64,000 bases of DNA from Hymenobacter translucens. Lineage in GTDB: Bacteria > Bacteroidota > Bacteroidia > Cytophagales > Hymenobacteraceae. The position numbers were made by a program, and so were the translations under genes. This document shows, piece after piece, positions 39,219 through 49,200 of this stretch. Under the pieces are notes generated by a model, which worked only from the letters and a program-made list of their open reading frames with translations, was not told the origin of the DNA and did not search any database. The stretch is from NCBI RefSeq assembly GCF_020685205.1, contig NZ_JAJERB010000005.1:62001-126000 (forward strand), in the 5' to 3' direction. Every line of letters begins with the position of its first letter. The first letter of the stretch is position 1.

Positions 39219-42129
39219 GAATATTAAACGCCAGCGGCTCGACTACCCAGGTTTTGCGGTAGGTGTTGTAGACGACCCGGACGCCGCCTTCGAGCGGGGT
39301 GCGCAGGCGCAGCACGTTGAACAGGACCAGCGCGTCGAGGCCCACGTTGCGGTAGTTGGTTTGCCGGCTCTGGGTTTCACCGCGGGCCATATCGAGGAAG
39401 GCAGTGGCCCGCAGGCGCTGGATGTAGAGCAGGCGGCCCAGGTTCCAGTGCGTGTAGGCCAGGGGCAGGTAGTAGTCGGCGCTGCTGGTACGAAGGCGGT
39501 CGAAGCTCACGTAGCTTTCGCCCCGCGGAAACGACACGGCCGGCGCAAACTGGTACTGGCGCTGGTCCTGCCACTGGTAGCCGGCCCGCAGGCGCAGGGC
39601 ATGGTGCCGACCCAGGCCGGGCAGAAACAGGCTGGCCTGGGCTGCCCGCTGCCCGGCCTTCAGGCCGGTCCCGAACGGCGTCGTGCGCCAGGTTGCCAGC
39701 AGGTTTCCCCCGGCCCGGGGAGCCACGTCCCGGGCGCTCTGCCTGAGCTGACTGGCGTAGAAAAGGGTCGTCTGCACGGCATGCAACGGGCGGGTGGCGC
39801 TGACTTCGGTACGGCGCCGTACCGGCAGGTCGTAGTCGTACACCCGTTCGTGCAGGTAGTACGACCCCAGGCTCAGGCCCTGCAGAAATCGGGAGCGTGT
39901 GAGCGTGAGCGGTACCCGCATCCCGGCCGTCACCCGGGCGTAGCGCCACTGGTCCCGCACCAGCGTATCGAGCGGCTGCACCCGGTCGGTGTACAGCGCG
40001 GCGTTGCGCCCCCCGTAGGTTACGTCGACGTCGAGCACCGGGAATTGGCCCTGGTAGCTGATGCCCCCCGAAACGCTGCCGGTGCGTTCCACCTGGTCGT
40101 AGCCGATGCCGGCAAAGGCCTGGGTGGTGCTGAGCAGGTCCTGGGACCGGACGCCAAGCGTCACGCCATTACCGGTCGGGCTTTGCACCAGTCCCCAGCT
40201 GAACACATTAAAGGCGTGGCGCAGGGGCGAGTAGCGCTGCACGCCGTAGCGCACCGTGCTGGTATCGGGTTGGGCCAGCAGCGCCGCAATGCCCGCCCCG
40301 GCCGGCTCCTGGGCCGACAGCTCCGCCGCGTAAATGCCGGGGGCATCGGCCGTGGCGGTTGGTACCGGCGTCCAGGCGGCGGGGTCGAGGGGCATTTCCA
40401 CAACCCGGCTGCCCGTGGCGCGGTAGTCGTGGAACGCCAGGTGGCGGCCGTCGGGAGCAACGGCCGCTTGGTAGGCGCCGAACGGCCGGGACGTGACGCG
40501 GTAGGTCTGGCCCGAACTGATGTTTACGGCAAAGATGTTGTCGATACCGGCCTGGGGCGAGTTATAGAGCACAAAGTCGTCCCAGGGCTGGGGGTTGGTC
40601 AGGTTCACGTTGGCCACCGGCAGCAGGGCCCGGACCGAGCCGTTGGCCGGGTCCAGCACCTCAATAGTCTTCCCGGCCTTTTTGAGCGTGACGGCCACGA
40701 TGCGGCGGCCGTCGGGGTGCCAGCGGGGCTGCAGGTAGAAGTCGTTCTGCGGGTTGGGCAGCACCTGCTCCACGGCTCCGGTGCTGGTATTCAGAACGAC
40801 CAGGGAATGATGGTAGCCGGGGTCGGTCTGCACGGCCACGAGGCGGCTGCCGTCGGGCGAGAGGGCCGCGGCCGAGTAGCGTCCTTCTTTGCCGATGCGC
40901 GTCAGCTTACCCGAGGCCAGGTCCAGCACCTTCAGCTCCGACCAGATCTTCTGCCCCCAGCGTGGGTGCACCCGAAACTCCGGCCACACCGCCCTGCCCC
41001 CGTTTACCGACAGCATCTCGGGCAGATTCAGCAGGCCGGGCACAAACACCTTTTCCTCCCGGCCGCGGCGGCTAAGCTTTACCAGCTGCGGAATATGGCC
41101 CAGGCCGCTCTTGAAGGCCAGCACCGTACTGTCGGAGACATACTGCGGGTATTCGTACTGCGTGAACACCCGCTCCGATTCCCGCACGACAAACTCCCGT
41201 ACCGGCGTTTCGGCCGGCTGAGCCCGCTGCTGGGCCCGCCAGACCGAGTCCAGCTCGTGCATGGTGCGGTTGTACAGCTGCTCTACCCGCAGGCCGGTGG
41301 TGCGGCGGACGGCGTGGGAAAAGGAGAACGGGTAAAACGGAAACCGGTAGTACCTATCGAACACCGACGACCACACCCCCGGGCCGTGGTGCACCTTCAG
41401 GTACGACGTCATGAAGTAGCCCAGCACGTACCAGTTGGGCACGTTGTCGCGCAACGAGCCGTTCACCGACTTCGGATACGCGTACCGCCGGCCGCTGAGC
41501 AGGTTGGCGCGCAGGCCTACCCCGAAGCTGGGTACCCGGCCCCGGCCGCTGCGGGTCAGGGCGGTTTCGGTGCCCACGGCGTCGCCCTCGAAAAACCACT
41601 GCGGCACGCCCACCGCGGCAATGCCCAGGGCGCCGTCGCCAAACAGCGGCCCCAGGATGCGGCCCACGCCCTGCCGGGCCTTTTCAAACTGCCCCACGTG
41701 CCGGTATTCGTGAATGACCAGCCCGTCGAGCCAGTCTACCGTGCCCAGGTCCATGGCCTGCTGAGGCGTGATGAAAAACTCGGAATGCCGAGGCAGAAAG
41801 GTGACGAAACCGTTGCTGACGGTGGTCTGGTTCTGAAGCACCACGGCAATCGGGCGGGGCTTTACGCCCAGGGTGGCGGTGCCCGGCTCCCGCACCTGCT
41901 CCAGGCGGCGGGCAGTGCGCTGAGCGGTCGAGTCGAGCCCGGCGGGGTAGAGCACCCGGAAGTGGGGAGTGCGTACTTCCCGCCATGGCAGCGAAGGCGG
42001 GTTCTGCTCGAGCAGCGGCAGGCTTTGAGCACTTCCGGTCAGGGCCGCAAACAGACTCAGCACCCCCGGAGCAAACAGTTTTAAATGTTGAAGGCTAAGT
42101 TTTCCGTGTAGTACGCCCATCCGATTCAT
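39211..42129 (-). CDS. Large envelope protein: HEXXH domain, WD40-like propeller and outer-membrane barrel
   Basis: This 972-residue protein has a signal peptide (to GSAQS). A gluzincin-like domain follows with HEYRH at 140-144 and downstream WFFEGDAVGTET. A beta-propeller lies in the middle (about 320-620, with repeated SPDGSRLVAV, HPDGRRIVAV and APDGRHLAF blades). The C-terminal 330 residues look like an outer-membrane barrel ending in LAFNIRF. Family members occur in Bacteroidetes as putative TolB-like/peptidase hybrids. I know no function. Starts at 42129 or 42120 are both possible. The coding start overlaps an inverted repeat. The next gene upstream ends 37 nt away on the same strand. 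Confidence 0.72.
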   Translation of the reverse strand: MNRMGVLHGKLSLQHLKLFAPGVLSLFAALTGSAQSLPLLEQNPPSLPWREVRTPHFRVLYPAGLDSTAQRTARRLEQVREPGTATLGVKPRPIAVVLQNQTTVSNGFVTFLPRHSEFFITPQQAMDLGTVDWLDGLVIHEYRHVGQFEKARQGVGRILGPLFGDGALGIAAVGVPQWFFEGDAVGTETALTRSGRGRVPSFGVGLRANLLSGRRYAYPKSVNGSLRDNVPNWYVLGYFMTSYLKVHHGPGVWSSVFDRYYRFPFYPFSFSHAVRRTTGLRVEQLYNRTMHELDSVWRAQQRAQPAETPVREFVVRESERVFTQYEYPQYVSDSTVLAFKSGLGHIPQLVKLSRRGREEKVFVPGLLNLPEMLSVNGGRAVWPEFRVHPRWGQKIWSELKVLDLASGKLTRIGKEGRYSAAALSPDGSRLVAVQTDPGYHHSLVVLNTSTGAVEQVLPNPQNDFYLQPRWHPDGRRIVAVTLKKAGKTIEVLDPANGSVRALLPVANVNLTNPQPWDDFVLYNSPQAGIDNIFAVNISSGQTYRVTSRPFGAYQAAVAPDGRHLAFHDYRATGSRVVEMPLDPAAWTPVPTATADAPGIYAAELSAQEPAGAGIAALLAQPDTSTVRYGVQRYSPLRHAFNVFSWGLVQSPTGNGVTLGVRSQDLLSTTQAFAGIGYDQVERTGSVSGGISYQGQFPVLDVDVTYGGRNAALYTDRVQPLDTLVRDQWRYARVTAGMRVPLTLTRSRFLQGLSLGSYYLHERVYDYDLPVRRRTEVSATRPLHAVQTTLFYASQLRQSARDVAPRAGGNLLATWRTTPFGTGLKAGQRAAQASLFLPGLGRHHALRLRAGYQWQDQRQYQFAPAVSFPRGESYVSFDRLRTSSADYYLPLAYTHWNLGRLLYIQRLRATAFLDMARGETQSRQTNYRNVGLDALVLFNVLRLRTPLEGGVRVVYNTYRKTWVVEPLAFNIRF

Positions 42130-42161
42130 TCAGCATTCAACAATTAGCATTCAACATTTTC
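42083..42161. repeat. Inverted repeat and CATTCAA heptamer array at a gene start
   Basis: AAATGTTGAAGGCTAA (42083-42098) faces TTAGCATTCAACATTT (42144-42159), with 15 of 16 positions complementary. The right side is also a row of five heptamers (CATTCAG, CATTCAA, CAATTAG, CATTCAA, CATTTTC; 42127-42161). The left arm lies within the predicted signal-peptide codons of the 972-residue protein. Confidence 0.7.
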
Positions 42162-42165
42162 CACG

Positions 42166-44682
42166 TTACCTGTCCCGCACCAGCACCGTGCCGGTACCCC
42201 GGCCCGGCTGCCCGTTTGAAGTCAGGCCCTCAGCGGTAGCCTGAAAGGTACCCCCGGCATCGGCCGTGTAAAACGTAAGCTGGGTGCGGCCGGTAGCATC
42301 GGTCTGTACGTTGGGCGCCCAGAAGAGTGTGGTCCGGCGCGGGTCGGGCCGGGGAGCTTTGGCCGAAGCCTCGTACCGGGGCGCGTAAAACTCCCGGGCC
42401 CGGTAGTAGCCCGGCATGCGCAGGGTCAGCAGGCCCGGGGTAGCCTCCTTGCGGTAGTTGTAGCTGGGGTTGCCGCGGCGGGTGAGAATGGCAATTACGC
42501 CGTTGGCCCCGTTGCCGCCGAAGGAAGCCGCCGACCCGCCCTTCAGGATTTCCACCGATTCCACGTCGGCAGCGGGGTAGTAGGCAATGGCATCAAGCGT
42601 AACGGGCACGCCGTCGAGCAGGATAACGGGGCTGTTGTCGCCCTCAATGGACGAGGCGCCGCGAATCTGAATGCTCATGTTGGGCTCCTGCCCCGTAATG
42701 GCCACGCCCGGCACCCGGCCCTGAAGCAGCTGCAGAATGGAAAACGTCGAGGACTGCGGAAAGTCGGCGGGCTTTACTACGGTGGCGTTGGCCAGGGAAT
42801 AGATGCGGCGCGGGTCGGTGGGTTCCTCCTGCTTTTTACCCTGAATGGTAACGCCCTTGAGCAGGGTGCTTTTGGTGGTATCGAGGCGGAAGCTGCGCTC
42901 GGCGCTCTGCTGCTGCTGGCTGCGGCGCACGTAGTCGGTTACCGCTGCGGGAGGCGTGGGCGGCAGCGGCGCCAGCACCACACCCGCGGCGCCGGGGGCG
43001 TCGGTAAGGCGGATGACGAGGTTGCGCCCGCCCTTGGCGGTGCGGGCCTGCAGGGTAATGCGGGCCGTGTCGCGCCCGGTGAAGCCCCGAAACAGAAACC
43101 GCCCCTCCGCGTCGGTGGTAGCAGTCAGGAACAGCTTTTCGGGCCGGTCCTGCAAAAAGGTGAGCTGGCTGCCGCCGGCGGGCTTCTGGTTGGGAGTGGT
43201 GACCTGCCCGCCCAGGTTCAGGGCCTGCTCCAGCACGAAGTCGCGCGGGGGCTGCTGCCCGGCCAGCACCTGCTTCCACACAAACCGCCGCCAGCCCTGG
43301 GTTAGCAGCAGGTCGTTGAGGGCCTGCCGCACGTCGGGCGTATTTTCCTGGAAGTAATAGTCGGGGCTTTCCACCCGGCCACCCAGGTCGGAGGTCAGCA
43401 GCAGGTTCGAGGCAATAGACTCGCCCGCACTGCCCGCGCCGGCATCGGCCACGGCCACCGACAGCCGGGCGGCCACGGGCTTACCGGCCGCATCCGTCGC
43501 GCTGACGGTGAGTTGCACCGCTTCCCGGGGGCCGTAGCTGGGCTTATCAGGCGTGAGCGTGACGCGCACGGGCTGCTCGGTCAGGGCAAACGCCAGTCGC
43601 TCACACTGGGGCTGGCCCTGCTCGTCGAACACGGTGAAGTGCACCACGCCGGCCGGAAACCGGCTTTTCGGCACCCGGGCCACGAACGGGTCGGCCCCGC
43701 TGACGGCTCCCTGCCCCACGAAGGCCAGCTGCCCCCGCACGTGCGACACCAGCAGGATGTTGCCGCCCGCAGCGGCTCCGGCCGGAACCCGGCGGCGCAC
43801 AATCACCGTGAAGAAGTCGTTGGTTTCCACTACCCGCAGGGCGTAGCCGCTGGGCTGACCAGCCGGCAGCGGGTACTCGGCCGTGGTGCCGCCCGGCAGC
43901 GTGACGCTGGCCCGGTAGCGCTGCCCCGGCGCGGGCGTAAACCGGAACGAGCCCATGCCCAGGTGGTGGCTGCTGAAGGTGGTAACCGCTTTGCCCTGGG
44001 CATCGAGCAGGGTTCCTTTCACGTCCACGCCCCGGCCGTAGGCGTCGGTGGCCTTAAAGCCGACCACGCTTTCCAGCTCATCCACCAGGGTACCACCTTC
44101 GGGAAAGAACTGCACGTTGGTGCGGGCCGCTACTGCGGGTACGGCGGCGCTGCGCTTGCCGGCTTTGCCGACCGGAGTGCCCGTACCGGCCGGTGCGGTA
44201 CCGGCCGGCCAGATGGCAAGCTGCCGGGAATAGAAGAAGTCGGGACTGGCATTGCGCATCCAGTTGGTATAGGCCCGGATCAGGTAGCTGCCGGCCGGCA
44301 GCGTATCGGGCAAAGCCAGGTCACCATGAGTTAATCCATTCTGCAGCCGCAGCGTCCGGCGAGCCACTACCTGCTTCCCGGCCGAAACCAGGTCCACGTA
44401 CAGCACCTTGCTCAGGGTATCGGGGCGGTGCTGGCCGGCGTCCACCACATACGCCTTAAACCAGATGGTTTCGCCGGTGGCATAAAAGGCTTTGTCGAGG
44501 TGCAGATACGCCTTTTCGGGCAGGGCTGCCTGGTAAAACCCCACGACGCTTTTCAGGATTCGTTCCACTACCTCATCGGCGGCGGGACGGAACGCGGCGG
44601 TGCCCCCGACCATGGGCAGCAACAGCAGAAGCAGGAATTGGCGAAAGACCCGGGAGCGGCCCGGCGCAGAGGGTAGCGGCAT
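42166..44682 (-). CDS. MG2-domain protein ending in a TonB plug-like domain, no barrel
   Basis: The 838-residue protein has an N-terminal hydrophobic export signal. An MG2/alpha-2-macroglobulin-like domain follows (LDKAFYATGETIWFKAYVV at about 63-80), then several Ig-like beta domains. A TonB plug-like domain lies near 640-745 (QLLQGRVPGVAITGQ, SIEGDNSPVILLDGVPV, VESVEILKGGSAASFGGNGA). The protein ends with an Ig-like segment (TGRTQLTFYTADAGGTF). No outer-membrane barrel follows the plug. Such MG2-plug proteins occur in Bacteroidetes and have no clear function. Surface protein binding or plug exchange with a separate receptor is speculative. It lies upstream of the HEXXH/propeller/barrel gene on the same strand. 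Confidence 0.78.
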   Translation of the reverse strand: MPLPSAPGRSRVFRQFLLLLLLPMVGGTAAFRPAADEVVERILKSVVGFYQAALPEKAYLHLDKAFYATGETIWFKAYVVDAGQHRPDTLSKVLYVDLVSAGKQVVARRTLRLQNGLTHGDLALPDTLPAGSYLIRAYTNWMRNASPDFFYSRQLAIWPAGTAPAGTGTPVGKAGKRSAAVPAVAARTNVQFFPEGGTLVDELESVVGFKATDAYGRGVDVKGTLLDAQGKAVTTFSSHHLGMGSFRFTPAPGQRYRASVTLPGGTTAEYPLPAGQPSGYALRVVETNDFFTVIVRRRVPAGAAAGGNILLVSHVRGQLAFVGQGAVSGADPFVARVPKSRFPAGVVHFTVFDEQGQPQCERLAFALTEQPVRVTLTPDKPSYGPREAVQLTVSATDAAGKPVAARLSVAVADAGAGSAGESIASNLLLTSDLGGRVESPDYYFQENTPDVRQALNDLLLTQGWRRFVWKQVLAGQQPPRDFVLEQALNLGGQVTTPNQKPAGGSQLTFLQDRPEKLFLTATTDAEGRFLFRGFTGRDTARITLQARTAKGGRNLVIRLTDAPGAAGVVLAPLPPTPPAAVTDYVRRSQQQQSAERSFRLDTTKSTLLKGVTIQGKKQEEPTDPRRIYSLANATVVKPADFPQSSTFSILQLLQGRVPGVAITGQEPNMSIQIRGASSIEGDNSPVILLDGVPVTLDAIAYYPAADVESVEILKGGSAASFGGNGANGVIAILTRRGNPSYNYRKEATPGLLTLRMPGYYRAREFYAPRYEASAKAPRPDPRRTTLFWAPNVQTDATGRTQLTFYTADAGGTFQATAEGLTSNGQPGRGTGTVLVRDR

Positions 44683-44905
44683 AGCAGTAGCGGTAAGTCC
44701 CGAAGGTAGCAGCCCGGGCGGACTAGCTCCGGCGACAGCTGTCTGAATAGAGCCCAGCCAGTGCCTTTGGAGGAAGCTTAACCGTAGCTTTTCGCAAGCT
44801 AAATTCTTTTAACTCAGTAATAAACACTCTGAACTAACCCTCGTACACGTCACTGCTTTGCCTTTCCGGCAGGCTGCCAGTCAACCACCCTAACCAACCA
44901 CCACT

Positions 44906-45463
44906 ATGAAAAAGACTTTCCTCCTTGTTGCGGCCCTGACGGCCGGCCTCACCGCCGCTTCGGCCCAATCGACATCCGGCACGGGTGGTACTACGTCGGG
45001 CGGCTCCACATCCGGCCGCACCACCGCGGGCTCAACGTCGGGCACCACCTCCGGAAGCTCGACCAGCGGGACGATGGGCTCCACCACTGGCCGCAGCGGC
45101 GGTTCGATGGGCACCACTTCCGGCTCGACCGCAGGCTCTACCAGCGGCTCCACGAGCGGCTCGGGTGGCGGCCGGAACGGCTCCATGACGACGTCGGGTT
45201 CGGGCGGCTCTACCAGCGGCAGCGGCTCGATGGGTACGACCTCCGGCTCGGGCTCCGGCAGCGGCTCGATGGGCTCGACGTCGGGCACCAGGGGCAGCTC
45301 CACTTCGGGTTCGATGGGTACGACTTCCGGTTCGCGCTCCGGCTCCGGCAACACCCGGGGCTCGATGACCAGCGGCTCCCGGACCAAATCCTCGACCACG
45401 AGCGGCACCCGTGGCACCAAGCGTAAAACCACCTCTTCCGGCACTACCAGCGGCACGCGGTAA
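44906..45463 (+). CDS. Secreted low-complexity Ser/Gly/Thr-repeat protein
   Basis: The 185-residue protein has a clear signal peptide (MKKTFLLVAALTAGLTAASA, cut before Q). The mature part is nearly only Ser, Gly and Thr, with motifs such as SGSTSGS and MGTTSGS repeated. Basic residues (Arg, Lys) increase towards the C-terminus (TKSSTTSGTRGTKRKTT). No Cys and almost no hydrophobic residues are present. It is likely disordered and exported, perhaps as a matrix or adhesive polymer, though no T9SS domain is present. A 200-residue antisense frame covers the same region but has no signal peptide and an implausible VEPxVVP composition. Confidence 0.65.
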   Translation: MKKTFLLVAALTAGLTAASAQSTSGTGGTTSGGSTSGRTTAGSTSGTTSGSSTSGTMGSTTGRSGGSMGTTSGSTAGSTSGSTSGSGGGRNGSMTTSGSGGSTSGSGSMGTTSGSGSGSGSMGSTSGTRGSSTSGSMGTTSGSRSGSGNTRGSMTSGSRTKSSTTSGTRGTKRKTTSSGTTSGTR

Positions 45464-45481
45464 GTCGCTGTCCATCCCAAT

Positions 45482-45515
45482 AAAACCGCCAACCCAGATC
45501 CGGGTCGGCGGTTTT
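45482..45515 (+). terminator. Terminator of the Ser/Gly/Thr protein gene
   Basis: AAAACCGCCAACCC pairs with GGGTCGGCGGTTTT, with one A-C mismatch. It starts 19 nt after the stop and also faces the minus-strand gene ending at 45535. Confidence 0.8.
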
Positions 45516-45534
45516 GCGTTTTAGGCCTAAGCGG

Positions 45535-45939
45535 TTACGCCGGTACGGTTACTTCCGAAACCCACTGCCGGGCAGCTACGGCATCCGGGAAGAACTGCAT
45601 ATCGATACCCAAAGGGCAGCGGGCGAGAATGCTCTTGATACCCATCCGGTTGAGCGCATCGTCGGAGCTGACGATACCGATGCGCAGCAGGCCCAACTGC
45701 CGCAGCGAGGGCATGATGTGCTCGGCAATCCAGTCCTGGTCCGTAGGCCGGATCGTGCGCATATTTTTCTGGTTCGCAACCCAGCCCCGGACTCCGTGCT
45801 GCCGTGCCAGGCGAATCGCCTCGCTGTAGCCACTGCGCAACACTTCGCCCTGCGCAAAATCCAGCCATTCCGTTTCCAGAATCGACTGATCCGGGTAAAG
45901 GTGGATCCGCAACGTGGAAGAGTTATATACAGCGGGCAT
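45535..45939 (-). CDS. Small STAS/SpoIIAA-like protein, copy 1
   Basis: From MPAVYNSSTL the protein has 134 residues, close to its 131-residue paralogue at 49698. A -7 element just upstream (45960-45967) supports this start over the frame to 46044. The alternation of strands and helices, and the Trp-containing N-terminal strand (SILETEWLDFAQG), resemble the small STAS-type proteins common in Bacteroidetes. Shared features with copy 2 are the N-terminal beta hairpin, a conserved-looking GVRGWVANQKN versus the INDTSHVTGMW position, and a final helix AVAARQWV versus TAIAWLKQM. Function is unknown, though protein interaction or anti-sigma-type regulation is typical of STAS folds. Confidence 0.6.
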   Translation of the reverse strand: MPAVYNSSTLRIHLYPDQSILETEWLDFAQGEVLRSGYSEAIRLARQHGVRGWVANQKNMRTIRPTDQDWIAEHIMPSLRQLGLLRIGIVSSDDALNRMGIKSILARCPLGIDMQFFPDAVAARQWVSEVTVPA

Positions 45940-45959
45940 CGGGCAGTAGGTCGGGCATT

Positions 45960-45967
45960 CAAAGATA
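45960..45967 (-). promoter_or_regulatory. -7 element for STAS-like copy 1
   Basis: Minus-strand TATCTTTG, 21 nt upstream of the ATG at 45939. Confidence 0.55.
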
Positions 45968-46207
45968 AGCTCCGCAGTGAACGGCCGGCTAGGTATATCA
46001 CGCGGCATTTGATACGTATTTATCACATTTCTTTCAGGCACCATCCGCTCTTTTAGCCCCTTTGAGGCCGAAGACGAAATATCAGCTGCTCGTTTCCACC
46101 AACAGAGTATTTTAGTGTTACAGTAGTAGTTTACATAAAATCAGTGCAACTTTTCAGCAACTTGCACCCGCACTCGTTTTGCGTTTTACTGCTTTCCCAC
46201 ACTTCCC

Positions 46208-49200
46208 ATGATCCGCTCTTCCCGTTCCTCATTCCGGCCTGCCGCGCGTCGTCTGCTGACGGCTGCTATTGTCGGGGCTCTGCCCCTGGCGGCCTCCGCG
46301 GCCCCGGCCGTACCTTATTTCTCCGAGCCCGCCGTGTCGCCCGACCGGAGCGAGCTGGCTTTCGTGTCGGGGGGCGACATCTGGACCACACCCATTACCG
46401 GCGGGGAGGCCCGCCTGCTCGTCGCTCACCCGGCCACCGAAAGCCGACCCCTGTACTCGCCCGACGGCCGCTACCTCGCCTTCAGCTCCAACCGCTCCGG
46501 CAACGGCGACGTGTACGTGCTGACCCTGGAAACCGGGGACCTGCGCCGCCTCACCTTCGACGATGGCCTCGACCAGCTCGACGCCTGGTCGCCCGACGGC
46601 CGCTACCTGTACTTCTCCTCGACCAGCCGCGACATCGCGGGCATGAACGACATCTACCGGGTGCCGGCCACGGGCGGTACACCCACTGCCGTCAGTGCCG
46701 ACCGCTACGCCAACGAGTTCTTCGCCGCACCCAGCCCCGACGGGCGCACCCTGGCTTTCTCGGCCCGGGGCGTGGCTTCCAACCAGTGGTGGCGGCACGG
46801 GCACAGCCACCTCGACGAAGCCGAAATCTGGCTGCGCCGCGAAGGTAGCGGCCCCACCGCCTACGAGGCCCTGACCAAGCGCGGCGCCAAGGACCTGTGG
46901 CCGATGTGGGGCAGCGGCGGTCAGCGCCTGTTCTATGTTTCGGACCGGAACGGGGCCGAAAACCTCTGGGTGCTGGGCGTGGGCGGCGGCGCCGCTGAGC
47001 CCCGGCAGGTAACCTCGTTTAAAGACGGGCGGGTGCTGTGGCCCAGCATCTCGGCCGACGGCAAGCTGATTGCCTTCGAGCGCAACTTCAAGCTCTGGAC
47101 GATGGACACCGACAACGGGCAGGTCAAGGAAGTCGCGGTGCGGCGGCGGGGAGCCCCGGCCGGTACGGCCATTGAGCGAGTGCGCTTCACCGACCGCCTG
47201 CAGGAGCTGGCCGTCTCGCCCGACGGCAAGAAAGTGGCCTTTGTGGTGCACGGTGAGGTATTTGCCGCTTCGGCCACCGACGGGGGTGACGCCACCCGCT
47301 TGTCGCTGACGCCCGCCGCGGAGTCGGACATCACCTGGGCTCCCGACTCCCGCCGCCTGCTCTACCTCTCCGAGCGCGACGGAGCCACCCACGTGTACAG
47401 CTATGACTTTGGCAGCGGCAAGGAAACCCGCCTGACCAACGACCGCCTTAACGACGCGGCTCCCCGCCTGTCGCCCGACGGCAAGGAACTGGCCTTTGAG
47501 CGCGACGCCCGGGAGCTGCGGGTACTCGACCTGGCCTCGAAGCAGGAGCGCGTGGTGGCTACCGGCATCTTCGACCGCCCGCCCCTGCACGCCGAGCGGT
47601 CCATTGCCTGGTCGCCGGACGGGCGCTGGCTGGCGTTTATGCCCTCCGGCAACCGGTTTTTCACCAACGTGATGGTAGCTCCCGCCAACGGCGGAGCCGC
47701 GCGGCCGATCAGCTTCGTAGCCAACTCCAACAGCAACGCCGTGTCGTGGAGCCCCGATGGGAAGTACGTGCTGTTCGACACCGGGCAGCGCACGGAAGAC
47801 GCTCAGGTGGCCCGTATCGATTTGCTGCCCCGCACGCCGCGCTTCCGCGAAGACCAGTTCCGGGACCTGTTCCGGGAGCAGCCCGCACCCAGCCCCACCG
47901 CGCCCGACAAGAACACGGCCCCGCCCGTGAAGCCCGCTACCAGTACGCCCCGCCCCAACGCCCTGCCGGCCGCGGCTGCGGATACAACTCGGACCAAAGC
48001 ACCGAAAGCCAAGCGCGGCAAGAATTCGTCGGTCGCGGCCTCTTCCGGCAAGCCGCCGGTCCATATTGTGTTTGAGGACATCCGCCGCCGGCTGAGCTTG
48101 CTGCCGATTGGCGTAAACGTTGGCTCCCACGCCATCAGCCCCGACGGCAAGTGGCTGCTGCTGGTAGGCTTTGCGGCCAACCAAACCAACCTGTACGTAT
48201 ACCCGCTGGATGAGCTGAGCAAGGAAGCCCCGGTGGTGCGGCAGCTGACGTCGACCACTGGCCTGAAGCGAGAAGCCCAGTTCTCGCCCGACAGCAAGGA
48301 AGTTTACTACCTCGACCAGGGCCGCATTCAGGTGGTGCCGGTGGAAGCCGGAAAAGGCACGCCCCGCACCCTGGCCGTTTCGGCGGAGATGGATGTGGAC
48401 TTCGAGCAGGAAAAGCAGGCCGTGTTTGAGCAGGCCTGGAGCTACCTGCGCGACCATTTTGCCGACCCCAAGTTCAACGGGGTGGACTGGCAGGCCAAGC
48501 ACGACGAGTTTGCACCCCTCGTAGCCGGGGCCCGCACCGTGGACGAGTCCCGCCGCCTAATTAACCTGATGATCGGAGAGCTGAACGCCTCCCACACCGG
48601 CCTGGGCCCGGCCCCGGCCGCCGGCACCAGCGTGGCTCCTTCCACCGGCCGCCTGGGCCTGCGCTTTGATGCGGCCGAGTACGAGCAGCACGGCCGCCTG
48701 CGCATCACCAGCGTGCTGCCCCTGAGTGCCGCCGCCCTGGCCGGCCTGCAGCCCGGCTCCTACCTGCTGGCCGTCGATGGCACGCCCATCACGCCGACCA
48801 CCAACCTCGACGAGCTGCTGCAGTACAAAGTAGGCCGCCGGGTGCTGCTGCGCGTGGCTTCTGCCCCGGCCGGTGCTGACACCAAAAAAGGCCGGTCGGC
48901 AGCTCCCTCGGCGGCCCGCGACGTAGTGGTGCGGCCTATCAGCCGCGAAACCGAGAAAGCCCTCGACTACCGGCAATGGGTAGAGGAGCGTCGGGCCTAC
49001 GTGGCCCGCGTGAGCGGGGGCCGACTGGGCTACGTGCACATGTACGACATGTCGGCGGGCTCCCTGGCGCAGCTTTACCTTGACCTCGACACCGAAAACA
49101 TGGGTCGGGACGGCGTGGTGGTGGACGTGCGTAACAACAACGGCGGCTTCGTGAACGTGTACGCCATCGACGTGCTCGCCCGCCGCAGCTACCTGTCCAT

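Noticed and set aside
39361..42084. 907-residue plus-strand frame opposite the HEXXH/barrel gene
   Set aside because: Composition is typical of an antisense shadow, rich in Gly, His and Val. No motif, while the minus strand has a signal peptide and domains.
44890..45492. 200-residue minus-strand frame over the Ser/Gly/Thr gene
   Set aside because: Its Val/Glu/Pro repeat is the mirror of the plus-strand repeats. It has no signal peptide, promoter or family match, while the plus strand has a good signal peptide and a terminator.
46229..48502. 757-residue minus-strand frame opposite the S41 peptidase gene
   Set aside because: Antisense shadow of the repeated propeller blades. No export signal or domain.
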